Assembly: GCF_029760955.1 (NCBI RefSeq)
Contig: NZ_CP121682.1
Span: forward strand, 3,720,001-3,784,000
DNA: 64,000 nt
Origin: Streptomyces cathayae
GTDB taxonomy: Bacteria; Actinomycetota; Actinomycetes; Streptomycetales; Streptomycetaceae
Reading direction: 5' to 3'
Both the position numbers and the translations under genes were made by a program. The stretch's first letter is position 1. Each line of letters begins with the position of its first letter. The notes under the pieces are model-generated. The model was not told the DNA's origin, ran no database searches, and worked only from the letters and a program-made list of their open reading frames with translations. This document shows positions 25,449-35,245 of the stretch, one piece after another.

Positions 25449-26708
25449 ATGATGAGCCGGGTGAGCGCGCCGCGGCCCCGCAGAACAGCCCGCGGAGTCG
25501 GCGCGGTGGCACGCCGGACGGTGTCGGGGCTCTCGGTCGGCGGCCGCCGGGTCGCCCTGGACGTGTGGCTGCTCCTTCAGGCCACCGCCAGCGCCACGGC
25601 GGCGTGGCTGGTGGCCCGCTACGTGTTCGACCATCCCGCCCCGTACTTCGCGCCCATCACGGCGATGGTCGCGCTGACCGCGAACCTCGGCGAACGCGGA
25701 CTGCACGCGATCCGGCTCCTCCAGGGCGTGCTCCTCGGTCTGCTGGTCGGCCAACTCGTGCTCGCCGCCCTGGGAAAGGGCCCGGGCACGATGGCACTCG
25801 CCGTCTTCGTCTCGCTCGCGACCGCCCGCGCCCTGCGGAGCGCGCAGGTCGTCGTCGTCCAGGCCGCGGTGAGCTCCATCCTGGTGGTGGCGCTGGGCGA
25901 CCAGGCGAACGGTGTCCAGCGCCTGGTGGACGCACTGACCGGCGCGGGCATCGCTCTCGTGTTCTCGCAACTCCTCTTCCCGCCCGAACCCCTGGCGCTG
26001 CTGCGCCGCGCCGAGGCGGCCGCGCTCCACGCGATCGCCGACGGCCTGACCACCCTGGCCGACGCCATCGACCAGGACGACGACGGGCTCGCCCACCAGT
26101 CGGTCGGGGAACTCCGCGAGGTGCTGGACCACCTGCTGGAGCTGCGCCGGGTCGGGCGGACCGACACGCGCGTCACCCGTCGGGTGCTGACCTGGCGGGC
26201 GAAGGTCGTCGTGCGCGAGAAGGAGAACGCGGAGCACCTCGATCTGCTCGGTGCCAGCTGCCTCATGCTCGCGCGCCTCGTCGCGTCGGCCGACTCCGAC
26301 ACCCGTGGCCGGCTCCAGGAGCCGGTGCGCGGCCTGACGGACGTCATCGCCTCGCTGGCCGGCGGACTCGACGACCGCGATGTGCGCCGGCGCGCCGCGG
26401 ACCGCTCGCTGGAACTCGCGACGCGGATCACCGCGGAGACGGCCGGGGCGGCCGCCTCGGACCGCACCTTCCTGGCCTACGGCCTCCGCACGGTCGCGAC
26501 CGACATCGTCACGTTCGCGGGAGTCGACCTCACCGACACGCTCGAGGCGATCCGCGCGGGCGCGCTGGACCAGCGCGTGCCCCCCGCCAAGATGCCACCC
26601 GGACGACTGCACCGCTGGGCCGGCCGCCTCCTCGGCCGGTCGAGACGACTCCGGGGCAGGGCCCGCCGGTCCTCCGCCCGGAACGGGCCCTCGAAAGAGC
26701 GATCGTGA
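25449..26708 (+). CDS. FUSC-type aromatic acid exporter family membrane protein
   Basis: 419 aa. The N-terminal membrane domain has about five helices (residues 38-160) with the family pattern YFAPITAMVAL and a mid-domain LRSAQVVVVQAAVSS, followed by a long soluble helical region (170-400) and a basic Arg-rich C-terminus. It resembles the ArAE/FUSC exporters that extrude aromatic acids. The gene is divergent from the SMP-30 operon by 101 bp. The substrate is not shown by the sequence. Confidence 0.85.
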   Translation: MMSRVSAPRPRRTARGVGAVARRTVSGLSVGGRRVALDVWLLLQATASATAAWLVARYVFDHPAPYFAPITAMVALTANLGERGLHAIRLLQGVLLGLLVGQLVLAALGKGPGTMALAVFVSLATARALRSAQVVVVQAAVSSILVVALGDQANGVQRLVDALTGAGIALVFSQLLFPPEPLALLRRAEAAALHAIADGLTTLADAIDQDDDGLAHQSVGELREVLDHLLELRRVGRTDTRVTRRVLTWRAKVVVREKENAEHLDLLGASCLMLARLVASADSDTRGRLQEPVRGLTDVIASLAGGLDDRDVRRRAADRSLELATRITAETAGAAASDRTFLAYGLRTVATDIVTFAGVDLTDTLEAIRAGALDQRVPPAKMPPGRLHRWAGRLLGRSRRLRGRARRSSARNGPSKERS

Positions 26709-26930
26709 GGGCGGTCGTCGGGCCGGGAGGGCAGGCTGTGTCCCGCCGTTCCTGAGCATGGCAACTCCGTCCGGGATCGTGGCCAGAGGGGCGGACGTCC
26801 GAAGGCGGTACGAGGGCCCGCAGACGACGCGGGAGCATCACCCGTCCGATGGTCGCCCGCACCCCGGCCACCCGCATCTCCACCGCACGGCCCCGGAAGG
26901 GCACCGCGCCGTAGATGGCAGACTGGCGGC

Positions 26931-27353
26931 ATGACCACTCAGAAGAACCTGCTCGGTGGCCCGGACCCCACGCATCTGCCGGAGAACGAGGAGGCGTACC
27001 GCCTGCTCGCCGAGGACTCCCTGCCGCCGGCCGAGGTGGTGGCGAAGTTCCCCACGTTCTCCCTGGCCTGGGCCATGCTCGCCGACGACGCCTTCGAGGC
27101 GGGGCGGGTGGTGGAGTCGTACGCGTACGCCCGGACGGGTTACCACCGAGGACTCGACGCGCTGCGCCGGTCCGGCTGGAAGGGCCACGGCCCGATCCCG
27201 TGGAGCCACCGCGCCAACCGCGGCTTCCTGCGCTGCCTCGCCGCCCTCACCCGCGCCGCCGAGGCGATCGAGGAGAAGGACGAGGCGGAGCGGTGCCGCC
27301 AGTTCCTCCAGGACAGCAGCGCCGAGGCGTACGAGGAGCTGAAGCGGGCTTAG
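26931..27353 (+). CDS. DUF3151 protein
   Basis: 140 aa, conserved actinobacterial protein of unknown function: N-terminal LLGGPDPTHLPEN, then FSLAWAMLADDAF and ARTGYHRGLDALRRSGWKG, where a helical repeat-like (TPR-like) arrangement is plausible. It lies near fba in this window, as in other Streptomyces. Convergent with the MFS pump, 21 bp between stops. The function is unknown. Confidence 0.92.
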   Translation: MTTQKNLLGGPDPTHLPENEEAYRLLAEDSLPPAEVVAKFPTFSLAWAMLADDAFEAGRVVESYAYARTGYHRGLDALRRSGWKGHGPIPWSHRANRGFLRCLAALTRAAEAIEEKDEAERCRQFLQDSSAEAYEELKRA

Positions 27354-27374
27354 AGCCCCGGACTCCCGAGGCGC

Positions 27375-28907
27375 TCAGGTTCCGGGAGTCCGGGGCCCGG
27401 GCGGTGGTGGTGTTTCACGTGGAACACCACCTTTCCGCCCCACCTCGGGCCCGGTTTCGGTCTCGGCCTCCAGCGGGGGCACGGCCACGCTGCCGTGGGT
27501 GCGGCACTCGGGGCGCCGACAGCCCGGCGCGGGACGCCGTACGGTCGCGAAGGCGAGGGCCGAGCCGGCCACCAGGACCCCGGCGCACAGCACCATCGCC
27601 CGCCGGAACGCGTCGTCGAAGGCGGCCGGCTCCCGGTACGCCTCCGGCCCCATCCCGACCAGCAGCGGCAGCGCGGCCACCGCCACCAGGCCGGCCGCGC
27701 GGGCCGCCGCGTTGTTGATGCCGCTGGCCAGACCCGCCCGCGCGGTGTCCACGGCGGCCAGGACGGTCGCGGTCAGCGGCGCCACCAGGGTGACCATGCC
27801 GAGGCCCAGCACCAGCAGCGCCGGCAGCACATCGGTGAGGTACGAGGCGCCCGGCCCCACCCGCGTCATCAGCAGCATCCCGGCGGCACACAGCAGCGGT
27901 CCGACGGTGAGCGGGATGCGCGGCCCGATGCGCTCGCCGAGTTCACCGGAGCGGGCCGAGAGCAGCAGCATCATCGCGGTCGTGGGCAGCAGGGCCGTAC
28001 CGGCGGCGAGCGCGGACCAGCCGACGGCGACCTGGAGCTGGAGCGCGGCGAGGAAGAAGAAACCGCCGAAGGCCGCGTACACGCACAGCGTGACGACGTT
28101 GACCGCCGTGAACTGGCGGGAGGCGAAGATGTCCAGCGGCATCATCGGGTGCTCGCGGTGTTTCTCCACGGCCACGAAGGCGACGGCGGCGGCCAGCCCG
28201 GCGACGGCGGCGACCGCGACCACCGGAGAGCCCCCACCGGCCTCGATCAGCGCGTACGTCACCAGGGCGAGGGCCAGCGCGCCGAGGACCGCGCCGAGCA
28301 CGTCGAAGCGGCCGGTGGCCTGCGCCCCACTGTCCGACTCCGGTACGTGGCGCACGGCGATCGGGGCGCACACCACGGCCAGCGGCACGTTGATCAGGAA
28401 CACCCAGCGCCAGCCCGGCCCGTCCACCAGCCAGCCGCCGAGGAACGGGCCGACCGCCGCGCCGATCCCGCCGAAACCGGACCACAGGCCCACCGCCCGG
28501 CCCCGGTCGTCGGGGTGGAAGGACGCCTGGATCAGGGCGAGCGAGCCGGGCGTGAGCAGCGCGCCGCCGACGCCCTGCAGGGCGCGGGCGGCGATCAGCA
28601 CACCGGCGTTCGGGGCGATACCGCACAGCAGGGAGGCCGTCGCGAACCACAGCACCCCGACGACGAACACCTTCCGGCGGCCGAACCGGTCCCCCAGCGC
28701 CCCGCCCAGCAGGATCAGCCCGGCCAGCGTGACCATGTACGCGTTGACCGTCCACTGCAGGGCCGCGAGGTCCGCGTCGAGGTCGCGGCCGATGCGCGGA
28801 AGGGCGACGTTGACGACGGTGGAGTCCAGCAGGGCCATGCTGGAACCGAGCACCGTGGTCAGCAGGATCCACTTGCCCTGCGGGGAGGCCAGCCGGACAT
28901 CGGGCAT
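27375..28907 (-). CDS. MFS drug exporter, DHA2 (14-TM) family
   Basis: 510 aa with 14 hydrophobic helices. Family motifs: LDSTVVNVALPRI in helix 1 (motif D1), GGALGDRFGRRKVF after helix 2 (motif A), RALQGVGGALLTPGSLALI (motif B/C region), and GIGAAVGPFLGG in helix 5 (antiporter motif C). The C-terminal 60 residues are hydrophilic with Cys pairs (CRRPECRTHG), an unusual tail. Probable proton-driven multidrug exporter. Separate from fba, whose terminator lies upstream of it. Confidence 0.94.
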   Translation of the reverse strand: MPDVRLASPQGKWILLTTVLGSSMALLDSTVVNVALPRIGRDLDADLAALQWTVNAYMVTLAGLILLGGALGDRFGRRKVFVVGVLWFATASLLCGIAPNAGVLIAARALQGVGGALLTPGSLALIQASFHPDDRGRAVGLWSGFGGIGAAVGPFLGGWLVDGPGWRWVFLINVPLAVVCAPIAVRHVPESDSGAQATGRFDVLGAVLGALALALVTYALIEAGGGSPVVAVAAVAGLAAAVAFVAVEKHREHPMMPLDIFASRQFTAVNVVTLCVYAAFGGFFFLAALQLQVAVGWSALAAGTALLPTTAMMLLLSARSGELGERIGPRIPLTVGPLLCAAGMLLMTRVGPGASYLTDVLPALLVLGLGMVTLVAPLTATVLAAVDTARAGLASGINNAAARAAGLVAVAALPLLVGMGPEAYREPAAFDDAFRRAMVLCAGVLVAGSALAFATVRRPAPGCRRPECRTHGSVAVPPLEAETETGPEVGRKGGVPRETPPPPGPRTPGT

Positions 28908-28924
28908 GCAGGGAGCATACGGAA

Positions 28925-28954
28925 GAGCCCGGCACCTGAGCAGGTGCCGGGCTC
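28925..28954. terminator. Strong hairpin terminator after fba
   Basis: A perfect 14-bp stem (28925-28938 with 28941-28954, GAGCCCGGCACCTG), directly after the fba stop on the minus strand. Confidence 0.9.
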
Positions 28955-28970
28955 GACGCGTACGAGCGGA

Positions 28971-30002
28971 TTACTTGATCCGGGTGCCCGTGGAACGCAG
29001 GTTCTGGCAGGCCTCGACGATGCGGGCGGACATCGACGCCTCGGCCAGCTTGCCCCAGGTACGCGGGTCGTAGGTCTTCTTGGAGCCGACCTCGCCGTCG
29101 ACCTTCAGGACACCGTCGTAGTTCTTGAACATGTGGTCGACGACCGGACGCGTGAAGGCGTACTGCGTGTCCGTGTCGATGTTCATCTTGACCACGCCGT
29201 TCTCCAGAGCGGTCAGGATCTCCTGCTCGCTGGAGCCCGAGCCGCCGTGGAAGACGAAGTCGAACGGCTGCGAACCGGCCGGCTTGCCGTACTTGGCGGC
29301 GGTGCCCTCGTTGAGCTCCTTCAGCAGCTCGGGACGGAGGACCACGTTGCCCGGCTTGTACACACCGTGCACGTTGCCGAAGGAGGCGGCCAGCAGGTAG
29401 CGGCCCTTCTCGCCGAGGCCGAGCGCCTCCGCCGTACGGATCGCGTCGTCGACCGTGGTGTAGAGGGAGTCGTTGATCTCGTGCGAGACGCCGTCCTCCT
29501 CGCCGCCGGTCGGGGTGATCTCGACCTCGAGGATGATCTTCGCGGCGCGGGCGCGCTCCAGCAGCTCCTGGGCGATGCTCAGGTTGTCGGCGAGCGTCTC
29601 GGCGGAGCCGTCCCACATGTGGGACTGGAACAGCGGGTTGCGGCCAGCCTTGACCCGCTCCTCCGAGACGGCGAGCAGCGGACGGACGTACCCGTCGAGC
29701 TTGTCCTTCGGGCAGTGGTCCGTGTGCAGGGCGATGTTGACGTCGTACTTCTCGGCGACGATGTGCGCGAACTCGGCCAGGGCGACCGCGCCGGTCACCA
29801 TCTCCTTCTTGTGCTGGCCGCCCAGGAACTCGGCGCCGCCCGTGGAGATCTGGACGATGCCGTCGCTCTCCGACTCGGCGAAGCCGCGCAGTGCCGCGTG
29901 CAGGGTCTGGGACGAGGTGACGTTGATGGCCGGGTAGGCGAACTTTCCTGCCTTCGCCCGGTCCAGCATCTCGTTGTAGACCTCGGGAGTTGCGATGGGC
30001 AT
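28971..30002 (-). CDS. fba: Class II fructose-bisphosphate aldolase
   Basis: 343 aa, glycolysis/gluconeogenesis. Zn-ligand and active-site motifs: ALHTDHCPKDKLDGYV (His and Asp), EVEITPTGGEEDGVSHE (Glu), FGNVHGVYKPGNV (His), FHGGSGSSEQEI (His), and NIDTDTQYAFTRP for phosphate binding. The length and GGEEDG motif place it in the long type A class II branch. Monocistronic between two hairpins; the upstream gap to pyrE is 179 bp. Confidence 0.98.
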   Translation of the reverse strand: MPIATPEVYNEMLDRAKAGKFAYPAINVTSSQTLHAALRGFAESESDGIVQISTGGAEFLGGQHKKEMVTGAVALAEFAHIVAEKYDVNIALHTDHCPKDKLDGYVRPLLAVSEERVKAGRNPLFQSHMWDGSAETLADNLSIAQELLERARAAKIILEVEITPTGGEEDGVSHEINDSLYTTVDDAIRTAEALGLGEKGRYLLAASFGNVHGVYKPGNVVLRPELLKELNEGTAAKYGKPAGSQPFDFVFHGGSGSSEQEILTALENGVVKMNIDTDTQYAFTRPVVDHMFKNYDGVLKVDGEVGSKKTYDPRTWGKLAEASMSARIVEACQNLRSTGTRIK

Positions 30003-30181
30003 CTGTCCGCTCCTTATGCGTGCGGTGTGGCGTACTGGGTGCTGTCGGCCCTGACCTGGAACCTTGGATGCGACGTCATTGTCGGCCCCATCCTCCCAGA
30101 CGTGCCCGGCTGGTCGACGGCGCAGGTCAAGTCGTTATGTCGGATGATGTCGGACGGAGGTCCGGCCGGTCGGCCACGGCC

Positions 30182-30730
30182 TCAGTCCAGGCCGAGCTGG
30201 TCCTTGCCGAAGGCGAACAGGTACGGCACCCCGGCGCCCTCCTGGATCTTCTCGGCGGCGCCGGTCGCCCGGTCGACGATGGTCGCGACGGCCACCACCT
30301 CGGCGCCGGCCTCGCGCACGGCCTCGACGGCGGTGAGCGGGGAGCCGCCGGTGGTGGAGGTGTCCTCGACGACCAGGACCCGGCGGCCCTTGATGTCCGG
30401 GCCCTCCACGCGCCGCTGCAGGCCGTGCGCCTTGGCCGCCTTGCGGACCACGAAGGCGTCCAGCCTCCGGCCGCGCGCGGCGGCGGCGTGCAGCATGGCG
30501 GCGGCCACCGGGTCGGCGCCCATGGTCAGCCCGCCGACCGCGTCGAACTCCAGCCCGTCGGTGAGGTCCAGCAGCACCTGGCCGACCAGCGGGGCGGCCT
30601 CGCCGTCCAGGGTGACGCGGCGCAGATCGACGTAGTAGTCGGCCTCGAGACCCGAGGAGAGGGTCACCTTGCCGTGCACCACGGCCTTGTCCTTGATCTG
30701 CTGCAACAGTGCGCTGCGTACCTCACTCAT
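30182..30730 (-). CDS. pyrE: Orotate phosphoribosyltransferase
   Basis: 182 aa. Converts orotate and PRPP to OMP in pyrimidine synthesis. PRPP-binding motif RVLVVEDTSTTGGSPL (about residue 120) and the flexible-loop region VRKAAKAHGLQRRVEG; GLTMGADPVAAA is the family's substrate region. It lies upstream of fba and 20 bp downstream of the epimerase gene on the same strand. Confidence 0.97.
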   Translation of the reverse strand: MSEVRSALLQQIKDKAVVHGKVTLSSGLEADYYVDLRRVTLDGEAAPLVGQVLLDLTDGLEFDAVGGLTMGADPVAAAMLHAAAARGRRLDAFVVRKAAKAHGLQRRVEGPDIKGRRVLVVEDTSTTGGSPLTAVEAVREAGAEVVAVATIVDRATGAAEKIQEGAGVPYLFAFGKDQLGLD

Positions 30731-30750
30731 GGCAGCCAGGGTAGACCGCC

Positions 30751-31566
30751 TCAGAGCCTGCGCCAGGTCCAGGTGGTCGTGGCCTCCAGCGGCTCCAGCG
30801 GGGTGACCAGGCGCGGGTGGCTGTTCAGCCCGTCGGGCGGGCCGGTCTGCGGCTCCACACAGACGGCCTCACGCGGCTCGTCGTAGACCACCACCCACTC
30901 CTCGCGGCTGGCCACCTTCAGCTCCAGCCGCCCCGGCCAGGTGAGGGTGACGTCGACGCCGCCCGGCATGCCGAAGCAGTCGTCCCAGGGGCCGGGCTCC
31001 GGGTCGATCCGGCGACCGGTGGGCAGGTGGTCGGCGCCGCGCTCCTCCTGCCATGCGGGCGTGAAGTCGATGCGGACATCCGCTGCGTCTGCTGTGTCTG
31101 CCGCGTTCGTGCCGCCGAGGGTGCGGTTGAACCAGGGGTGCCAGCCGATCTGCGCCGGGAAGGAGGACTCGTACGTCTCGACGGCCATGGCCAGGGTCAG
31201 CGAGTCCGCGCCGAGCGTGATCACCTGCGTCACCCGCCCGGGGTACGGCCAGGGCTCCCCGAGGTCGTACGTGATCACGGCCTCGTCCTCGCTCGCGCGG
31301 GCGGTACGCCAGGCGGTGTCACGGGCGGTGCCGTGGATGGCGTTCGGCGGGGCGTTCAGCGGCATCCGGTGGACGGTGGCACCGTTCCGGAACCGGCCGT
31401 CCCGGATCCGCCCGCACCAGGGAACCATCGGGAAGCACCCGTAGCGGTCGCCCTGGCGCAGCAGCTCGACGCCCCCGACCCGCAGTCCCGAGACCCGCCC
31501 GCCGTTTTCCGGCCGCACGGTGACCTCCGCGTCGCCCGCGGTCAGAGTGATGTCCGTGTTACTCAC
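30751..31566 (-). CDS. Aldose 1-epimerase family protein
   Basis: 271 aa, galactose-mutarotase fold. It shows RVSGLRVGGVELLR, FPMVPWCGRIRDGRF (substrate Arg), NAIHGTARDTAW (catalytic His), and IGWHPWFNRTLGG (second His), with the base Glu in AVCVEPQTGPPDG. Interconverts alpha and beta anomers of a hexose or hexose-6-phosphate. Start GTG at 31566. The 20-bp spacing suggests co-transcription with pyrE. Confidence 0.93.
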   Translation of the reverse strand: MSNTDITLTAGDAEVTVRPENGGRVSGLRVGGVELLRQGDRYGCFPMVPWCGRIRDGRFRNGATVHRMPLNAPPNAIHGTARDTAWRTARASEDEAVITYDLGEPWPYPGRVTQVITLGADSLTLAMAVETYESSFPAQIGWHPWFNRTLGGTNAADTADAADVRIDFTPAWQEERGADHLPTGRRIDPEPGPWDDCFGMPGGVDVTLTWPGRLELKVASREEWVVVYDEPREAVCVEPQTGPPDGLNSHPRLVTPLEPLEATTTWTWRRL

Positions 31567-31636
31567 GGGACGACCCTACTGGGGTGATCAAGAGGGCTCC
31601 CCGGGTTTCGGGCCGGGCCCGCGCCCCGGGTCGGGG

Positions 31637-32545
31637 TCAGCGGCGTCTGCGCAGGGCCCGCACGGCGACGATCGCCGAGGCCACCGCCAGGGCGGCCGCC
31701 GGGGCGGCCCAGCGCAGGGGGGCGGCCGTGGAGACGGTCTGCGGGGCGGGGACGGGGGCGTAACGGCCCCGGGGCGGGGCGTGGTCCACCTCCTCGGCAC
31801 TGCGACCGATCATCGTGCGCCGCGCGTGCGCCGCCTCGGCGACGGTGTCGTCGGCGCCGTCGAGGTCGTCGAGGTCGTCGAGGTCGTCGATACCGGCGAT
31901 GTCATCGATGCCGTCGACATCGTCGAGACCGACGACCTCGTCCACGTCGTCCGTGAGATCCGTGTCGTCCATGCCGTCCGTGCCGTCCATGTTCTCCATG
32001 CCGTCCCCGGCCTCGTCCTGGGGCTCGGGGCCGAGGGGCGGCAGAGAGGGCTCCGGGTCGAAGACGGGGGCCGGTGCGGGGGCCGGAGGCTCGTCCGTGG
32101 GCGGCTCGGGTGCGGAGGGCTCCCCCACCGCCGTGCCCAGGTTCTCCGCGAAACGGTTCAGTAGACGGGCCACCGCCGACGCCACCGCGTCCGCCGGGAG
32201 CTCCGTGACCCGGCCGTCGGCCGTCGCCGTGCCGTCGACGGTGAGCGTGGCGCCGCCCTCCGCGGCCAGCGGACGCAGTCGCAGCGCCAGTCTCACCGCG
32301 CCGGTGCCGCGCGTCTCGACGGCGTCACCCTCGACGGCGTAGGAACCGTCCGCGCGCCGGGACACCCGTACGGAGCCCCGGTAGGTGATGGAGTGGCTGC
32401 CGACCCGGAGCTTCAGCCGGCCGGCGACCGGATCCGCCCCGGCGTCGTGCTGGAGCCCCGGCACCGCGCGGGCGACCCGCGCAGGATCGTCCAGCGCCTC
32501 CCTGAGCCGCTCCACCGGAACCGGAACAAACACCTCGTGCTCCAT
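31637..32545 (-). CDS. CoxG-like SRPBCC protein with Asp-rich linker and membrane tail
   Basis: 302 aa. Residues 1-150 form an SRPBCC/CoxG-like hydrophobic-ligand domain (MEHEVFVPVPVERLREALDD, LKLRVGSHSITYRGSV, RLLNRFAENLG). Residues 155-260 are disordered: Pro/Glu-rich, then a very acidic stretch of DD(L/V)D repeats. Near the C-terminus a single hydrophobic segment (WAAPAAALAVASAIVAVRAL) ends in RRRR, a tail-anchor-like end leaving the rest in the cytosol. CoxG of CO dehydrogenase operons recruits the enzyme to the membrane, but no molybdenum dehydrogenase is nearby. Confidence 0.8.
   Translation of the reverse strand: MEHEVFVPVPVERLREALDDPARVARAVPGLQHDAGADPVAGRLKLRVGSHSITYRGSVRVSRRADGSYAVEGDAVETRGTGAVRLALRLRPLAAEGGATLTVDGTATADGRVTELPADAVASAVARLLNRFAENLGTAVGEPSAPEPPTDEPPAPAPAPVFDPEPSLPPLGPEPQDEAGDGMENMDGTDGMDDTDLTDDVDEVVGLDDVDGIDDIAGIDDLDDLDDLDGADDTVAEAAHARRTMIGRSAEEVDHAPPRGRYAPVPAPQTVSTAAPLRWAAPAAALAVASAIVAVRALRRRR
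31859..31889 (-). repeat. 9-bp tandem repeat (GTCGAGGTC) encoding Asp-rich Asp-Leu-Asp units
   Basis: Three identical copies, with degraded copies continuing to about 31960. They encode the acidic DDLDDLDDL part of the CoxG-like protein linker. Confidence 0.8.
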
Positions 32546-32657
32546 GACTGCGGAGCCTACCCACGGCGACGCCGGGCTGTATCCCCGTCGGCGCGAAAGA
32601 GCGGCACAGCGGCACATCGGCACAGCGGTGCAGCAGTACAGCGAGGTGCGAGCCGGC

Positions 32658-34268
32658 TCAGCGGGCGTACCTGGGGTGCAGCAGCGTCGACGGCGGCAGA
32701 CCGGGAACCCGGGTGCGTGCGGCGGCTCGCGCACCGGCCGCGAGGGAGCCGTCGGTGACGGTACGCGGACGGGGGCCGGCCGGGTCCAGGCGCAGCTCGG
32801 GGACGGAGCGGGCGGCCAGGACGAAACCCCGGTCGCCCCTGCTGTACGGGAGGGTGCGGAAGCCGGCCGCGCGGACCGTCGACTCCACCGTCCAGAACGT
32901 CCGGGGCCGGGACACCACCGGCCCGGCGTGCACCACGAGCCGCCCGCCGGGCGCCAGCACGCGCCGGGCCAGGCCGTAGAACTCCTGCGAGTACAGCTTG
33001 GTGCTCCCGGTGGCCTCCGGGCGCGGCAGGTCGCAGACCACCACGTCGTACGCCGCCGGGGGCGCCCGGCGCAGCCAGTCGAAGACGTCCGTGGTGCTGA
33101 CACGGACCCGCGGGTCGTCGAGGGCGTGGTCGTTCAGCGCGGACAGGGCCGGGTCGCGGCGGGCCAGCCGCACGACGCCCGCGTCGAGCGCGACGACGTC
33201 GACCCGCCGCACCCCGTGGTGGCGCAGCACCTCGCGGGCGGCCAGTCCGTCGCCGCCGCCGAGGACGAGCACGCGCGGGTGCGGGCCGGTCATCGCGGGG
33301 TACGCGAGTGCCTCGTGGTAGCGGAGTTCGTCCCGGCTGCCGGCCCGCAGCCGGCCGTCCAGGAACAGGTCCAGGGGCCGGCCGTCGAGGCCGCCGGTGA
33401 GCACCACTTCCTGCACGTCGGTCTGCAGGGCGACCCGGACGTCCGAGCCGTACATGGCGTGGCGGGCGGCCCGTTCGAAGTCGTCGACGAGGAGAACGGC
33501 CGAGCCGAGGACGGCCAGCACGCAGAGGTTGCTGATCAGCAGCAGCCGGCGGGCGCGGCGGGTCAGGTCCTGCCGGAAGAGTCCGAGCACCAGTGCGCCG
33601 CCGACCACCGTGTTGACCGCGCCGGTGATCAGCGTCCCCGTCAACTGGCCCAGGAACGGCAGGAGGAGGAAGGGGAAGGCGAGCCCGCCGACGAGGGCGC
33701 CGACGTAGTCCGCGGCGAACAGGTCGGCCACCGCGCCACCCGCGTCCTGGCGGCGGATCCGCTGGATCAGCTCCATCAGCAGCGGTACCTCGGCCCCGAT
33801 CAGCAGGCCGACGGCGAGGGAGAAGGCGACCAGCAGGACGTGCGGGCCGTGGGCCCACGGCCCGCCCCAGGAACCGGTCCAGGCGAAGACGGCGTACAGG
33901 CCCATCGCGCTGCATCCGCCGACCAGGGCGAGCGCGGCCTCGACGGCGCCGAAACCGGCCGCCGCGTGCCGGCACAGCCGCTTGGCGGCCAGCGAGCCGA
34001 TCCCCATGGCGAAGACCATGACGGACAGCACGACGGACGCCTGGGTCACCGAGTCGCCCATCAGGTACGAGGCGAGCGCCACGAGTTCGAGCTCGTAGAC
34101 GAGTCCGCAGGCCGCACAGACGAACACACCGGCGAGGACCAGGAACCGGCCGGTGGCCTGCCGCACCGGCAGCTTCAGCGAGCTGTCCGAGGGACTGTCG
34201 CCGTTGCCGCCCGGCCTGTCCCGGGGGTGCGTGGGGCGGGGCGGAGCGGGAGCCTGCGATTCGATCAC
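32658..34268 (-). CDS. Membrane polyamine (spermidine) synthase-like protein
   Basis: 536 aa fusion-type protein: residues 40-240 hold about seven membrane helices (e.g. [21 protein letters not shown], and [11 protein letters not shown] with a conserved Glu), residues 275-490 a spermidine-synthase Rossmann domain. Motif I is [17 protein letters not shown] (SAM-type, [10 protein letters not shown]), followed by [14 protein letters not shown] and [20 protein letters not shown], where DLPRP replaces the usual DxxDP. The soluble aminopropyltransferase acts on putrescine, but membrane fusions have no proven reaction. Start GTG at 34268, in a likely operon with the DUF2617 gene upstream. Confidence 0.9.
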   Translation of the reverse strand: MIESQAPAPPRPTHPRDRPGGNGDSPSDSSLKLPVRQATGRFLVLAGVFVCAACGLVYELELVALASYLMGDSVTQASVVLSVMVFAMGIGSLAAKRLCRHAAAGFGAVEAALALVGGCSAMGLYAVFAWTGSWGGPWAHGPHVLLVAFSLAVGLLIGAEVPLLMELIQRIRRQDAGGAVADLFAADYVGALVGGLAFPFLLLPFLGQLTGTLITGAVNTVVGGALVLGLFRQDLTRRARRLLLISNLCVLAVLGSAVLLVDDFERAARHAMYGSDVRVALQTDVQEVVLTGGLDGRPLDLFLDGRLRAGSRDELRYHEALAYPAMTGPHPRVLVLGGGDGLAAREVLRHHGVRRVDVVALDAGVVRLARRDPALSALNDHALDDPRVRVSTTDVFDWLRRAPPAAYDVVVCDLPRPEATGSTKLYSQEFYGLARRVLAPGGRLVVHAGPVVSRPRTFWTVESTVRAAGFRTLPYSRGDRGFVLAARSVPELRLDPAGPRPRTVTDGSLAAGARAAARTRVPGLPPSTLLHPRYAR

Positions 34269-34308
34269 CCCTGCGACGTTACGTTACGCCTCCGGCACGG
34301 ATCGTCAC

Positions 34309-34320
34309 CCACACGTGTGG
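34309..34320. promoter_or_regulatory. 12-bp perfect palindrome CCACACGTGTGG upstream of the spermidine-synthase-like gene
   Basis: A self-complementary 12-mer 41 bp before the GTG at 34268 and 38 bp after the DUF2617 stop, beside a repeated GTTACGTTACG. It may be an operator; there is no regulator nearby. Confidence 0.3.
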
Positions 34321-34357
34321 TGTTTGTTTCATGCTGACGGAACCTTCGCGACGCCCC

Positions 34358-34876
34358 TCAGACGGCCGCCTTCACCCGTACACCCACCCTCGTCCGGGTC
34401 ATCACCAGCTGGCCGTCCTGGGGGTAGGCGTGCCAGGTCCGCCAGTGGACCTGGCTCTCGTGGCGCTGGGCGAGCATCGCGGTGAACGCGTGCGGACTCC
34501 CGGGGAACACCCCGGCGAGACCGTGCGGATGGTCGGAGACCAGGGCGAGCAACTCCTGTGCACGGCCCCCGAAGGAGCCGGGGGAGAGCATCTCCACATG
34601 GGCGGCGAACTCGTACTCCCAGTCGCCCACCTGTGTGGCGACGCCCAGCGGAAGGGGCGTGCTGCTGCCCGGAAGGCAGGCCACCGTCTCCGAACAGACC
34701 CCCCGATCCTCTTCCAGCAGCACCTGGTGGGACGCGCCGAGAAGCCTCAACTGGACCTTGGCCCCGGTCAGTTCGAGGTCGAGTGTGGCCAGCGCGGGCA
34801 GCGGCTCGCGCCCCAGGGCCCAGGCGAGGTCGGCCGCGCGCGTGTCGGTGTAGGAGGTGGTCAGAGTCGTGAGCAT
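34358..34876 (-). CDS. DUF2617 family protein
   Basis: 172 aa. Conserved actinobacterial protein: TTLTTSYTDTRAADLAWALG at the N-terminus, QLRLLGASHQVLLEED, AHVEMLSPGSFGGRA, and FPGSPHAFTAML. No known enzymatic motif. The start ATG at 34876 has GGAGCC upstream and longer upstream frames have no conserved sequence. It neighbours the membrane spermidine synthase, so a polyamine link is possible. The function is unknown. Confidence 0.85.
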   Translation of the reverse strand: MLTTLTTSYTDTRAADLAWALGREPLPALATLDLELTGAKVQLRLLGASHQVLLEEDRGVCSETVACLPGSSTPLPLGVATQVGDWEYEFAAHVEMLSPGSFGGRAQELLALVSDHPHGLAGVFPGSPHAFTAMLAQRHESQVHWRTWHAYPQDGQLVMTRTRVGVRVKAAV

Positions 34877-35245
34877 GAATCGGCTCCGCAAGCGGACAAG
34901 GAGGGGCAGGAGAGGGAGATGGAGGGACCGCCGCACCCCGGTCACGCCGGGGAGTTCGGCCCGTCAGCCCGGTCGGACGGCCGGAAAGGGGATCCGCGGG
35001 GAGCCCGAGGGCTGTGTCGGTGATTTAGAGGGAATCACGAACTGTGGTGCTGCCACAGCGTTTTTACCCAACTTCGTGCGCTTTCCATCCCCCCGGGGGC
35101 TCTCCAGATCACCTGTTCAACCCAGCGCACACCCGACACATACGCGGGCGCGTACGCGGGCGCACTGCACGGTGGGGCCCGCACCTGGGCGCGGACCCCA
35201 CCGTCGCGGACGCGTCACCCCCGTACGGAGGCGGGCCGCCCCCCG
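34877..35245. other. 369-bp gap between DUF2617 and a small membrane protein gene
   Basis: A co-oriented gap. It holds a small stem at about 35041-35060 (CTGTGG/CCACAG). No open frame with codon bias; promoter for DUF2617 presumably near 34880-34990. Confidence 0.5.
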
